A stretch of DNA of 64,000 bases from Streptomyces coelicoflavus (GTDB lineage Bacteria > Actinomycetota > Actinomycetes > Streptomycetales > Streptomycetaceae): positions 372,001-436,000 of the forward strand of contig NZ_BEWB01000003.1 in the NCBI RefSeq assembly GCF_003112555.1, read 5' to 3'. Numbering within the stretch: position 1 is the first letter of the stretch; each line of letters begins with the position of its first letter. The notes beneath the pieces are model-generated. The model made no database searches. It worked only from the letters and a program-made list of their open reading frames with translations, and was not told where the DNA came from. Below are positions 24,633 to 33,196 of this stretch, piece after piece. The position numbers and the translations under genes were made by a program.

Positions 24633-25883
24633 ATGACGGTCCCGGTCACGTCCGTGCGGGAGACCGCCGTACGGACCCTGCGCGCGGCCGGTGCGGCGAC
24701 GGGGCAGCTCGTCGGCGGGCTCGGTACGGCCTTCCTGGGCCTCGGGGTGCTGCTGCTGGCCGCCGTGGCCGCCGTGACCGCGCCGGCCGGCGCGGGGCTG
24801 CTGCTCGCGCCGCCCGTACTGCGCGCCCTGCACGCGCTGGCCCGCCGGGAACGCGAACGCCTCGCCCGCCGGGGCATCGACATCGTGCCGCCCGACCCGC
24901 CGCCCCACCGGCTCCGGACCGCCCTGGCCGACCCCACCACCCGGCGGGAGCTGGGCTGGCTGGTGCGGCACAGCACCCTGGGGTTCCTGCTGGGCCTGCT
25001 CGGGGCGCTGCTGCCGCTCTGCGCCGTCCGGGACACCAGTTTCCCGCTGTGGTGGTGGCTCGTGCCCGAGGAGGCGACGACCACGTCCATCGGCATCGGC
25101 ACCGCCCACACCTGGCCGGACGCGCTCGCGGCGGTGCTGCTGGGCGTGGGCTGGACCGCGATCCTCCTGGGCCTGGGCCCGGGCATGGCGCGGCTCCAGG
25201 CCGCCCCGGCCCGGCGGCTGCTCGCGGCGGGCCCGGACACCGACCTGTCGCTGCGGGTGGCGGAACTGACCGCGACCCGGGCCGCGGCACTGGACGCGCA
25301 CGCGACCGAACTGCGCCGTATCGAACGCTCCCTGCACGACGGCGCCCAGAACCGGCTCGTGTCGGTCACCGTGCTGCTGGGCGCCGCGCGGCGGATGGCG
25401 GGACGGGACCCGGCCGGTGCGGACGAGCTGCTGGAGCGGGCCCAGTCGGCGGCGGAGCAGGCGCTGGCGGAGCTGCGTGCGGTGGCGCGGGGCATCCTGC
25501 CGCCGGTGCTGGCCGACCGCGGCCTCGCGGGCGCGCTGTCGGGCCTCGCGGCGGACTGCGGGGTGCCGTGCGCGGTCGAGACGGACGTGCCGGAGCGGTG
25601 CGCGGCCTCCGTCGAGGCGACGGCGTACTTCGTGGCCGCCGAGGCGCTCACCAACATCGCCCGGCACAGCGGCGCCGCACGGGCCTCGGTCACGGTCCGG
25701 GCCCGGGGCGGGCGGCTGCGGCTGCTGGTCGAGGACGACGGCCGGGGCGGCGCCGACGAGGACGGCGGCTCCGGCCTGACCGGCATCCGCCGCCGCGTGG
25801 CGGCCCTGGACGGCACCCTCCGCCTGACCAGCCCGCCCGGCGGCCCCACCGTCCTGGAGGTGGACCTGCCCTGCGGGGGCTGA
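24633..25883 (+). CDS. Sensor histidine kinase, NarL type, without adjacent response regulator
   Basis: A 416-residue kinase. An N-terminal Streptomyces sensor-domain region has helices at about 25-62 and 112-145, an extracytoplasmic stretch at about 135-160 (VRDTSFPLWWWLVPEE) and a further helix at about 163-187. Phosphorylated His235 lies in ERSLHDGAQNRLVSV. The HATPase domain has EALTNIARHS and GSGLTGIRRRV. It begins with ATG behind GGAGGGAGCCAGGCGG. Kinases of this group are normally followed by an overlapping LuxR-type regulator. Here the next gene is on the other strand after 29 bases. The divergent exporter operon is the likely target, presumably through a regulator encoded elsewhere. 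Confidence 0.92.
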   Translation: MTVPVTSVRETAVRTLRAAGAATGQLVGGLGTAFLGLGVLLLAAVAAVTAPAGAGLLLAPPVLRALHALARRERERLARRGIDIVPPDPPPHRLRTALADPTTRRELGWLVRHSTLGFLLGLLGALLPLCAVRDTSFPLWWWLVPEEATTTSIGIGTAHTWPDALAAVLLGVGWTAILLGLGPGMARLQAAPARRLLAAGPDTDLSLRVAELTATRAAALDAHATELRRIERSLHDGAQNRLVSVTVLLGAARRMAGRDPAGADELLERAQSAAEQALAELRAVARGILPPVLADRGLAGALSGLAADCGVPCAVETDVPERCAASVEATAYFVAAEALTNIARHSGAARASVTVRARGGRLRLLVEDDGRGGADEDGGSGLTGIRRRVAALDGTLRLTSPPGGPTVLEVDLPCGG

Positions 25884-25912
25884 CCTGCGGGCCGCTCACG
25901 CCGTCCGTGTGC

Positions 25913-27304
25913 TCACCAGCCCGTCGCCAGCAGGTGGTTGAGGAGGAGTGCCAGGAGCGCCTGTGCGGTCAGCCAGCCGCGCGGACGTGTGAGGAACGCG
26001 CAGGCAGGCAGCAGCCACAGGGCGAAGGGCAGCCAGATGCGTTCCGTCTCCGCCTTGCTCATCCCGGACAGGTCGGCCACCAGCAGGGCGAGCAGCCCGG
26101 CGGCCACGAGGAACGCCAGACGGACCTCCGACGCCCGCGACTTTTCGGCCGGCCCGTCCGCCGTCCCCGCGCTCCCGGCCCGTCCGCCGCCCGCGCGCCG
26201 CCGGAGCAGCACGCCCCCGGTGCGCCGCAGTCCCGCCGCCGTCGCCAGGCCCGTGATGAGCACCGTGCAGGCGAGGTTGGCCCACACCCAGTAGCCGTAG
26301 GGGCGGACACCGGCCGCGCCCTCGTAGTAGCGGGTGACCAGCAGGCGGTACGCCTCCCACCAGTCGAAGCCGGCCGCCGTGAAGGCCGCCGGCACCACCG
26401 CCGCCCCCAGCAGCAGCGGCACGAACAGCACCGGCCGCTCCCGCACGCCGCGCCGGCCGAGCAGCAGCACCGCCGCCGCGGGCACCGCGAACAGCGTCAG
26501 ACCGTAGGAGAGGTAGCAGGTCAGCCCGAACAGCAGGCCCGAGCCCGCCGCCCACCACAGCGAGCGTCCGGTGACCGCGAGGGCCAGCAGCGCCAGCGCC
26601 CACGCGGCGACCGCCGCGAAGTAGCCGTCGGCGGACACGCCCATCCACACCGCGGCCGGGGCGAGGACCAGGAAGGGCGCCGCCCGCCGGGCGAGCCGCT
26701 CGCCGGTCAGCACCCGCACCGTCACCAGCACGGCCACCCCGGCGGTCGCGCCCACCGTGACGGTCCACGCCCCGGCCCAGCCCCCGCCGCCGAGCCCGAT
26801 CCGGTCGAGCAGCACGTAGGTGAGGGTGGACGCCGGGGGGTGACCGGCGACGTGCGCGGGCCAGTTGTCGGGGGAGTGGAGCAGGATGTGCCCGGTGAAG
26901 CCGCGCAGGGTCGCGGGGATGTCCTGCCAGCGGTCGACGACCGAGAGGTACTCCTGATGCGTGGTGAGCCGGCCCGCGACGCCCCGCCGCCAGCCGTCGA
27001 CCAGGGCCAGCGACCAGGTCCACGCCATCGTCGCGCCCCACACCGCGGGGAGCAGCGCCCGCCACGGCAGCCGGGCGGCGACGGCGGGGCCGTACGCCAC
27101 GACCGCCGCCGCGACCACGACGGCAGCCGGGGTGCCGGGGCCCAGGTGCGGGTCCCAGCGGCCCAGCAGGGGCGGCCAGCCGACGATCAGGTCGTCGTAG
27201 GTGTACACGTACCGGCCGACCAGGACGGCGGCCGTCACGAGCAGCACGGCGGGCAGGACGGCGTACAGGTCGCGGGGGACGGGGCGCGGGCGGGTCTGGG
27301 TCAC
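25913..27304 (-). CDS. Polytopic membrane protein, GT-C (PMT-like) glycosyltransferase candidate
   Basis: A 463-residue integral membrane protein with about ten to twelve helices. An early acidic loop (YTYDDLIVGWPPLLGRWD at about 35-52) sits where GT-C enzymes such as protein-O-mannosyltransferases and ArnT carry their catalytic aspartates. A second conserved-looking loop is HSPDNWPAHVAGHPPAST at about 142-159. It would transfer a sugar from a polyprenyl carrier outside the membrane. The GTG start lies six bases after TACGGT, fitting leaderless transcription. Its promoter faces that of the molybdopterin oxidoreductase gene, which has the same CCTACGGT element. Confidence 0.75.
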   Translation of the reverse strand: MTQTRPRPVPRDLYAVLPAVLLVTAAVLVGRYVYTYDDLIVGWPPLLGRWDPHLGPGTPAAVVVAAAVVAYGPAVAARLPWRALLPAVWGATMAWTWSLALVDGWRRGVAGRLTTHQEYLSVVDRWQDIPATLRGFTGHILLHSPDNWPAHVAGHPPASTLTYVLLDRIGLGGGGWAGAWTVTVGATAGVAVLVTVRVLTGERLARRAAPFLVLAPAAVWMGVSADGYFAAVAAWALALLALAVTGRSLWWAAGSGLLFGLTCYLSYGLTLFAVPAAAVLLLGRRGVRERPVLFVPLLLGAAVVPAAFTAAGFDWWEAYRLLVTRYYEGAAGVRPYGYWVWANLACTVLITGLATAAGLRRTGGVLLRRRAGGGRAGSAGTADGPAEKSRASEVRLAFLVAAGLLALLVADLSGMSKAETERIWLPFALWLLPACAFLTRPRGWLTAQALLALLLNHLLATGW

Positions 27305-27417
27305 CCCGGCACCGTAGGACGGGAGATCACGCGGCGGGCGGTGCGCACGGTGGACGTCAGCGTTTCGTCATGGGTCGCGGACCGTCCGGAGGGCGTGTCC
27401 CGGCCTACGGTCGGGAC

Positions 27418-28656
27418 ATGCGCGACCTCGCCCCACGGCTTCCCTCCTCCCCGGGTTTCTGGCGCAGCCCCCTGCGCGGGCCCTGGTTCACGTCGGTGCT
27501 CGGCCTCGTCCTGCTCGTCGGCATCACCGTGCTGTTCGTGACCGGGCTGCTCTCCTACGCCGCCTACAACCCGGATCTGGCGCCGGTCAACGACAAGACC
27601 CCGGACAAGGGGGTCCTCGGCTTCTACCTCTTCGCGTGGCCGACCGACCCGCCCTGGCTGTACCGCCTCACGCAGGGCGTCCACGTCACCCTCGGGCTGG
27701 TGCTGATCCCGGTGCTGCTGGCCAAACTGTGGTCGGTGGTGCCGAGGCTGTTCACGCTGCCGCCGGCCCGCTCGGTCGCCCACGCGCTGGAGCGGATCTC
27801 GCTGCTGCTGCTGGTCGGGGGCGCGCTGTTCGAGTTCGTCACCGGGGTGCTCAACATCCAGCTCGACTACCTGTTCCCCGGCTCCTTCTACCCCCTGCAC
27901 TTCTACGGCGCGTGGGTCTTCTTCGCCGCGTTCGCCGCGCACGCCGTGCTGAAGACGCCGATCGCGCTGCGCAACCTGCGGGCGATGCGCGAGGAGCGCG
28001 ACGACCTGGTCTCCCCGCGCCCGGTCGCGCCCACCGTCTCGCGGCGCGGGGCGCTGTGGTTCGTCGGGGGCGGCTCACTCCTGATGTTCGCCACGAACGC
28101 GGGGCGCGGCTTCGACGGGCCGCTGCGGGCCACCGCCGTGCTCTCCCCGCACGGCGGACCCGAGCCGGGCAGCGGTCCGAACGGGTTCCAGATCAACAAG
28201 ACCGCCGCCCACGTGGGCATTGACCCGGCCGAGACCCGGGACGACACCTGGCGGCTCGTCGTCACGGGGCGCTCGGGGACCGTCCGGCTCGGCCGGGCCG
28301 AGCTGCTCGCCATGGAGCAGCACAGCGTGGCCCTGCCCATCGCCTGCGTCGAGGGCTGGTCGACGTCGGACCAGTGGTGGCGCGGCGTGCGGCTGCGGGA
28401 CCTCGCCGCCCGGGTGGGCCACGAGGACGACCCGCCGGACGTGTTCGTCGAGTCCCTCCAGCGGCGCGGCGCCTTCCGGAGCGGGGCCCTGCGCGCCAAC
28501 CAGGTGGCCGACCCGCGCTCCCTGCTCGCCCTGTACGTCAACGGCGAGACGCTGAGCGCGGACCACGGCCACCCGGCGCGGATCATCGTGCCCGCCGCGC
28601 CCGGCGTGCTGAACACCAAGTGGGTGGCCCGGATGACGTTCGGAGACCTGGGATGA
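27418..28656 (+). CDS. Membrane cytochrome b / molybdopterin (sulfite-oxidase-fold) oxidoreductase fusion
   Basis: A 412-residue fusion. The N-terminal part (about 20-190) is a four-helix cytochrome b-like module with likely haem histidines at 89, 161 and 175. The C-terminal part (about 245-412) is a sulfite-oxidase-type Moco domain with the molybdenum-binding Cys310 in PIACVEGWS. It resembles a one-protein version of YedY/YedZ-type membrane methionine-sulfoxide or sulfite oxidoreductases, but the electron path and substrate are inferred. TACGGT six bases before the ATG and no ribosome site suggest a leaderless mRNA. It overlaps the next membrane protein by ATGA. Confidence 0.85.
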   Translation: MRDLAPRLPSSPGFWRSPLRGPWFTSVLGLVLLVGITVLFVTGLLSYAAYNPDLAPVNDKTPDKGVLGFYLFAWPTDPPWLYRLTQGVHVTLGLVLIPVLLAKLWSVVPRLFTLPPARSVAHALERISLLLLVGGALFEFVTGVLNIQLDYLFPGSFYPLHFYGAWVFFAAFAAHAVLKTPIALRNLRAMREERDDLVSPRPVAPTVSRRGALWFVGGGSLLMFATNAGRGFDGPLRATAVLSPHGGPEPGSGPNGFQINKTAAHVGIDPAETRDDTWRLVVTGRSGTVRLGRAELLAMEQHSVALPIACVEGWSTSDQWWRGVRLRDLAARVGHEDDPPDVFVESLQRRGAFRSGALRANQVADPRSLLALYVNGETLSADHGHPARIIVPAAPGVLNTKWVARMTFGDLG

Positions 28657-29138
28657 AACGTGTGCTCACGTCGCGGTCGTTGCCGCGGCCGGTGATCGGC
28701 GGCCCGTTCCGGATCCTGCTGCTCGGCTGCACGTTCGCTCTGGCGGGATACGCCGGGGTGCGGCTGCTCGCCGGTGACTGGCTCGGTGTGGCGCTGTGGT
28801 TCGTGGGGTCGGCGCTGCTGCACGACCTGGTGCTGCTGCCGCTGTACGCGGTGGTGGACCGTGCGGTCACGGCCGGCCTCGACGCGGCGCACCACCGTGC
28901 GTGGACCGCGTACGTCCGGTTTCCCGCGGCCTTCTCCGGGCTGCTCCTGCTGGTGTGGTTCCCGCTGATCGGGGGCCGGGTCGACGCGAGCTACGCGGGG
29001 GTCACCGGGCTGTCGGCGGACGGCTTCCTCACCCGCTGGCTGCTCGTCACGGCCGCGCTGTTCGGCGGCTCGGCGCTGCTGCTGGCACTGCGGCTGCTGC
29101 GCAGCGCGACGAAGCGGCGCTCCCCCGACGTCCACTGA
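28653..29138 (+). CDS. Small polytopic membrane protein coupled to the Moco oxidoreductase
   Basis: A 161-residue protein, MKRVLTSRSLPRPVIGG at the start, with four hydrophobic segments at about 18-38, 44-68, 85-105 and 124-150, and a basic C-terminus (RSATKRRSPDVH). ATGA overlap with the molybdopterin oxidoreductase suggests a subunit or assembly partner. The last 148 bases overlap the 3' end of the methyltransferase gene on the opposite strand. The hydrophobic helix in that overlap supports this strand as coding. No named family recognised. Confidence 0.8.
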   Translation: MKRVLTSRSLPRPVIGGPFRILLLGCTFALAGYAGVRLLAGDWLGVALWFVGSALLHDLVLLPLYAVVDRAVTAGLDAAHHRAWTAYVRFPAAFSGLLLLVWFPLIGGRVDASYAGVTGLSADGFLTRWLLVTAALFGGSALLLALRLLRSATKRRSPDVH

Positions 29139-29785
29139 CCGGCGCCGCGCCAGCCGGCGGCGCCCGCGCGGCGCAGCAGGGCACGGGTGCCGATCCGCGC
29201 CCAGGGGAAGGAACCGCCGGCCGCGTGGCCGTCGGTGGCGTCGACGACCTGCACGTGGGCGCGTTCGTCGACCTCGACCGGGGCCGTCTCGGCGATCAGC
29301 AGGCCGCCGGGTGCGAGCAGGTCGGCGACGCGGGTGAGCAGGGCGTGCGGGTCGCCGCCGATGCCGACGTTGCCGTCCATGAGGAGGACGGTGTCCCAGC
29401 GTCCCTCGCCGGGCAGCGGCTCGAACACGGAGCGCCGCAGGGAATGGCCCCCGAGCCGTACGGTGCGGGTCACGGCGGCCTCGCTGACGTCGATGCCGAG
29501 GACGGTCCGGCCCCGGGAGGCGAGTTCCGCGACCAGCCGTCCCGGACCGCAGCCCACGTCGAGCACGGCGCCCTCGCACCGGTCGAGCACCTCCAGGTCG
29601 ACCGTGTCGGCCCGTGCGCACCAGCGCTCCACGTCCAGCGGCAGGAGCCATCCGTCGGCGCGGCGCAGGAACAGCGGGCCCCGTCCCGACCGGAGGGCGG
29701 CGGCGTAGGGGTCGGAGGTCTCCCAGGCGCGGGCGGCGGGGAGCGCCGGTCGTCGGCCGGTGTCGAGACGCGCGGCCCCCGTCAC
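28991..29785 (-). CDS. SAM-dependent class I methyltransferase
   Basis: A 264-residue Rossmann methyltransferase. Motif I is VLDVGCGPGRLV at about 95-106, motif II acidic residue lies in VLGIDVSEAAV, and LLMDGNVGIGG follows. GTG at 29785 overlaps the DUF2064 gene stop (GTGA). The recognisable domain ends near SGERRFVALR. About 35 Ser/Pro-rich residues beyond it are encoded antisense to the neighbouring membrane protein, so the original stop may have been lost. It is third in a minus-strand unit GT2 - DUF2064 - methyltransferase, probably modifying a glycan or lipid intermediate. Confidence 0.88.
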   Translation of the reverse strand: MTGAARLDTGRRPALPAARAWETSDPYAAALRSGRGPLFLRRADGWLLPLDVERWCARADTVDLEVLDRCEGAVLDVGCGPGRLVAELASRGRTVLGIDVSEAAVTRTVRLGGHSLRRSVFEPLPGEGRWDTVLLMDGNVGIGGDPHALLTRVADLLAPGGLLIAETAPVEVDERAHVQVVDATDGHAAGGSFPWARIGTRALLRRAGAAGWRGAGQWTSGERRFVALRSSRSASSSAEPPNSAAVTSSQRVRKPSADSPVTPA

Positions 29786-30420
29786 CGGCCTGCCCCCCGT
29801 CCGACGGCCGGTGTGCACGCCGCCAGCCGGGCGGCGAACCGGCCCCGCGGGGCCAGGGCGGCCACGGCGCGGGCGTCGGCGGCGGTGTCGACGTCGCGCA
29901 GGGCGGGCAGGTCCCGTACCCGCAGCCCCGCCGTCAGGAGCCGCTCGCGCTGCACGGCCCCCGTCACCGGCGTCGACATGGGCACGCCCCGCAGGAGGGC
30001 CGGTTCGGGCCGGGCCAGGCCCAGGGCCCAGAAGCCGCCGTCCTCGGCCGGGCCGAAGTACGCGTCGCAGTCGCGGAAGTCCACGTCGAGCAGGTCCGGC
30101 GCCACCTGCGGGGTGTCCATGCCGATCAGCAGCGCCGGGCCCGCGCACCCGGCGAACGCGTCCGCGAGCCGCTCGTCGAGGCCGCCCGCGCACTGCGGGA
30201 CGACGTCGAAGCCGGGCGGCAGCCACGGGCCGGGGGCGCCGTCGAGCACCAGGACCCGGCGCCGCGCGGGCGTCGCGGCCACGGCCGCCAGGGTGTCGGC
30301 GAGGGCCGCCTCGGCCAGCGCGGCGGCCTCCACGGGGGTGAAGGGCGGGGTGAGCCGGGTCTTGACCCGGCCGGGGCGCGGCTCCTTGGCGATGACCAGG
30401 AGGGTGGTCGTGGCGGTCAC
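29782..30420 (-). CDS. DUF2064 (TIGR04282-type) nucleotide-transferase-like protein
   Basis: A 212-residue protein of the DUF2064/TIGR04282 family, distantly related to GT-A nucleotidyl- and glycosyltransferases. It starts with GTG and reads VTATTTLLVIAKEPRPGRVK. The family marker KEPRPGRVKTRLTP at about 12-25 corresponds to a nucleotide-binding loop. LLIGMDTPQV and YFGPAEDGGFWALGL are further conserved blocks. The gene overlaps both neighbours by GTGA. DUF2064 genes commonly sit beside a GT2 glycosyltransferase, as here; biochemical function is not established. Confidence 0.88.
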   Translation of the reverse strand: MTATTTLLVIAKEPRPGRVKTRLTPPFTPVEAAALAEAALADTLAAVAATPARRRVLVLDGAPGPWLPPGFDVVPQCAGGLDERLADAFAGCAGPALLIGMDTPQVAPDLLDVDFRDCDAYFGPAEDGGFWALGLARPEPALLRGVPMSTPVTGAVQRERLLTAGLRVRDLPALRDVDTAADARAVAALAPRGRFAARLAACTPAVGRGAGR

Positions 30421-31133
30421 CGGACGCCGCTCCCCCGACCCGCGCGGACGGCGGGCGCCTCGGCCAGGACGCGGCGCATGTCCCGCACCGCGTGCCAGGT
30501 GCCGCGCCAGGTTCCCGTCACCTTCGAGACGCCGGTACGGGGCAGGTACGGGACGTCGTGCTCGGCGACCCGCCAGCCCGCGTCGGCGGCCCGCACCACC
30601 ATTTGCAGCGGGTAGCCGCTGCGCCGGTCGGTGAGCCCGAGGGCGAGCAGCCCCTCGCGGCGGGCGGCGCGCAGCGGGCCCAGGTCGTGCAGGCGCAGCC
30701 CGGTGCGGCGGCGCAGCATCCGGGCGAGGGCGAGGTTGCCCGCGCGGGCGTGCACCGGCCACGCGCCCCCGGCCGTCGGTCGGCGGCGGCCGAGCACCAG
30801 GTCGGAGGTGCCGGCGCGGATCTCGCGCACGAAGGGTGCCAGCAGGGCGGGGTCGAGGGAGGCGTCGCAGTCGCAGAAGCAGACGACGTCGGCGGTGGCG
30901 GCGGTCAGGCCGGCGTGGCAGGCGGCGCCGAAACCGCGGCGCGGCTCGGTCACGACCGTGGCGCCGAGGGAGCGGGCGAGGTCCGCCGAGCCGTCGGTGG
31001 ATCCGTTGTCGACGACGAGCGCACGCCAGCCGGCCGGGACGCGGGCCAGGACCCAGGGGAGGGCCCCGGCCTCGTTCAGGCAGGGGAGTACGACGTCGAC
31101 GTCCGGAGCGGGCGAGGTGGTCACGGCCTTCAC
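30417..31133 (-). CDS. GT2-family glycosyltransferase
   Basis: A 238-residue GT-A fold enzyme of family 2. VDVVLPCLNEAGALPWVL opens the nucleotide-binding domain, VDNGSTDGSADLA follows, and CFCDCDASLDP contains the DxD-like metal site. There is no C-terminal membrane helix, so it is cytosolic or peripheral. GTG at 31133 is taken as start; another GTG three codons later is possible. Likely donors are NDP- or polyprenyl-linked sugars. The gene is first of the three-gene minus-strand unit and divergent from the response regulator, 114 bases away. Confidence 0.88.
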   Translation of the reverse strand: MKAVTTSPAPDVDVVLPCLNEAGALPWVLARVPAGWRALVVDNGSTDGSADLARSLGATVVTEPRRGFGAACHAGLTAATADVVCFCDCDASLDPALLAPFVREIRAGTSDLVLGRRRPTAGGAWPVHARAGNLALARMLRRRTGLRLHDLGPLRAARREGLLALGLTDRRSGYPLQMVVRAADAGWRVAEHDVPYLPRTGVSKVTGTWRGTWHAVRDMRRVLAEAPAVRAGRGSGVR

Positions 31134-31247
31134 CCTACGAACCGGAACCGGACGAATCGGGCTTTCACTCCTTACGAAACACGGACGTCGCGGGCCCGGA
31201 CCGGCCGGGGAAGGGCGCCGCCGACGGTGCGGTGCGAGGGTGGGGCC

Positions 31248-32051
31248 ATGCATCAGCAGCCCCACGACCCCGCTCCGGCGGGCCCGCCCCCGACCGCACC
31301 CGCGGAGCCATCGGCCGGGTCCGGGGACGGGCCCGCTGCCGAGCCTCCCGCCGTCCCCGCCCGGATCCTCGTCGTGGACGACGACCCCACCGTCGCGGAG
31401 GTCGTGGCCGGGTACCTCGACCGGGCCGGTTACCGCGTCGACCGGGCCGGTGACGGCCCGGCCGCGCTCGCCAGGGCGGACGCGCACCGGCCCGACCTGG
31501 TGGTGCTCGACCTCATGCTGCCCGGCATGGACGGCCTCGAGGTGTGCCGGCGGCTGCGCGTGCGGGGGCCCGTGCCGGTCGTCATGCTGACCGCCCGCGG
31601 CGACGAGGACGACCGTATCCTCGGCCTCGAGGTCGGCGCCGACGACTACGTGACCAAGCCGTTCAGCCCGCGTGAGCTGGTGCTGCGGGTGGAGTCCGTC
31701 CTGCGCCGCACCCGCCCGGCCCCGGTCCGGGCGCCCCGCCCGCCGTCCGCGGCCGGTCTCACCGTCGACCCGGCCGCCCGCAGGGCCACCAAGCACGGCA
31801 CCGAACTCGCCCTGACACTGCGCGAGTTCGACCTCCTCACCTTCTTCCTGCGGCACCCGGGGCGGGCGTTCTCCCGGGAGGAGCTGATGCGCGAGGTGTG
31901 GGGCTGGGACTTCGGCGACCTGTCCACGGTGACCGTCCACGTCCGGCGGCTGCGCGGCAAGGTCGAGGACGATCCGGCCCGGCCCCGGCTGATCCGGACG
32001 GTGTGGGGCGTGGGCTACCGCTTCGACGCCACCGGCAGGGAGGCGGACTGA
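31248..32051 (+). CDS. OmpR-family response regulator
   Basis: A 267-residue regulator with a Pro/Ala-rich 37-residue N-terminal extension. The receiver domain (about 38-155) has ILVVDDDP, phospho-acceptor Asp in VVLDLMLPGMDG and Lys in YVTKPFSPREL. The winged-helix DNA-binding domain (about 170-265) includes LTLREFDLLTFFLRHPGRAF and TVWGVGYRF. It is followed after one base by its cognate kinase. Being divergent from the glycosyltransferase unit, it probably controls the surrounding envelope cluster. Confidence 0.94.
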   Translation: MHQQPHDPAPAGPPPTAPAEPSAGSGDGPAAEPPAVPARILVVDDDPTVAEVVAGYLDRAGYRVDRAGDGPAALARADAHRPDLVVLDLMLPGMDGLEVCRRLRVRGPVPVVMLTARGDEDDRILGLEVGADDYVTKPFSPRELVLRVESVLRRTRPAPVRAPRPPSAAGLTVDPAARRATKHGTELALTLREFDLLTFFLRHPGRAFSREELMREVWGWDFGDLSTVTVHVRRLRGKVEDDPARPRLIRTVWGVGYRFDATGREAD

Positions 32052-32052
32052 C

Positions 32053-33165
32053 GTGCACGCCACCCTCCTCATCGCCCTGTACGCCTTCGCCGGCGCCGCC
32101 GTCACCGGCCTGGTGGGCGCGGCCGTGCTGCGGCTGATCCGGCGGCGGTCGCTGACCGCGTCGCTCGCGGTGGTGGCGGCGGTCGCCGTCCTCGCGATGC
32201 TCGCGGGCACGCTGGCCGTCGCGTGGGCGATGTTCCTGTCCCCGCACGACCTGTCCGTCGTCACGACCGTCGTGGCGATGGCGGCCGTCGTCTCCCTGGC
32301 GACCGCGCTGCTGCTGGGCCGCTGGGTCGTCGCCCGCAGCCGCGAACTGGCGGTCGCGGCGCGGTCGTTCGGCGACGACGGCGGCTACGCGGCCCCCGCC
32401 GTCCCGGGGACCGCCGAACTGGACGCGCTCAGCCGCGAACTGGCGGCGACCAGCGCCCGGCTCGCCGCGTCCCGGGAGCGGGAGCGCGCCCTGGAGACCT
32501 CCCGGCGCGAGCTGGTCGCCTGGATCTCGCACGACCTGCGCACCCCGCTGGCCGGGCTGCGCGCCATGTCCGAGGCGCTGGAGGACGGCGTCGCCGCCGA
32601 CCCCGACCGCTACCTGCGGCAGATCCGCGCCGAGGTGGAACGCCTCAACGACATGGTGGGCGACCTCTTCGAACTGTCCCGCATCCACGCCGGCACCCTT
32701 GCGCTCGCCCCGGCCCGCATCTCGCTCTACGACCTGGTGGGCGACGCCCTCGCGGGCGCGGACCCGCTGGCGCGCGAGCAGGGTGTACGGCTGGTCGGCG
32801 ACGCGGTGGCGGCCGTACCGGTCGAGGTGGACGGCAAGGAGATGAGCCGGGTCCTGGGCAACCTGCTGGTCAACGCGATCCGCCGCACCCCCGCCGACGG
32901 CACCGTCGCGGTCGCCGCCGAACGCTCGGCCGACGGCGTGGTGCTCTCCGTGACCGACGGCTGCGGCGGCATCCCCGAGGAGGACCTGCCGCGGGTCTTC
33001 GACACCGGCTGGCGCGGCACCCACGCCCGTACGCCCCCGGCCGGTGCGGGCCTCGGCCTCGCCATCGTCCGGGGCATCGTCGAGGCCCACCGCGGCCGCG
33101 CCACGGTCCGCAACATCCCCGGCGGCTGCCGCTTCGAGGTGACCCTGCCGCTGGCGGAGGCCTGA
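32053..33165 (+). CDS. Sensor histidine kinase, EnvZ/BaeS type
   Basis: A 370-residue kinase with two helices at about 4-28 and about 38-62 plus a third at about 73-92, so the extracytoplasmic loop is very short. A HAMP-like linker follows, then HisKA with the H-box WISHDLRTPLAGL at about 157-169. The HATPase domain carries an N-box NLLVNAIRRTP and G-boxes GCGGIPEEDL and GAGLGLAIVRGIV. The start is GTG. The near absence of an external domain suggests sensing within the membrane or through a partner. Confidence 0.93.
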   Translation: MHATLLIALYAFAGAAVTGLVGAAVLRLIRRRSLTASLAVVAAVAVLAMLAGTLAVAWAMFLSPHDLSVVTTVVAMAAVVSLATALLLGRWVVARSRELAVAARSFGDDGGYAAPAVPGTAELDALSRELAATSARLAASRERERALETSRRELVAWISHDLRTPLAGLRAMSEALEDGVAADPDRYLRQIRAEVERLNDMVGDLFELSRIHAGTLALAPARISLYDLVGDALAGADPLAREQGVRLVGDAVAAVPVEVDGKEMSRVLGNLLVNAIRRTPADGTVAVAAERSADGVVLSVTDGCGGIPEEDLPRVFDTGWRGTHARTPPAGAGLGLAIVRGIVEAHRGRATVRNIPGGCRFEVTLPLAEA

Positions 33166-33196
33166 CCGGTGCCGGGACGGCCGGGGCGGGGCCGGG

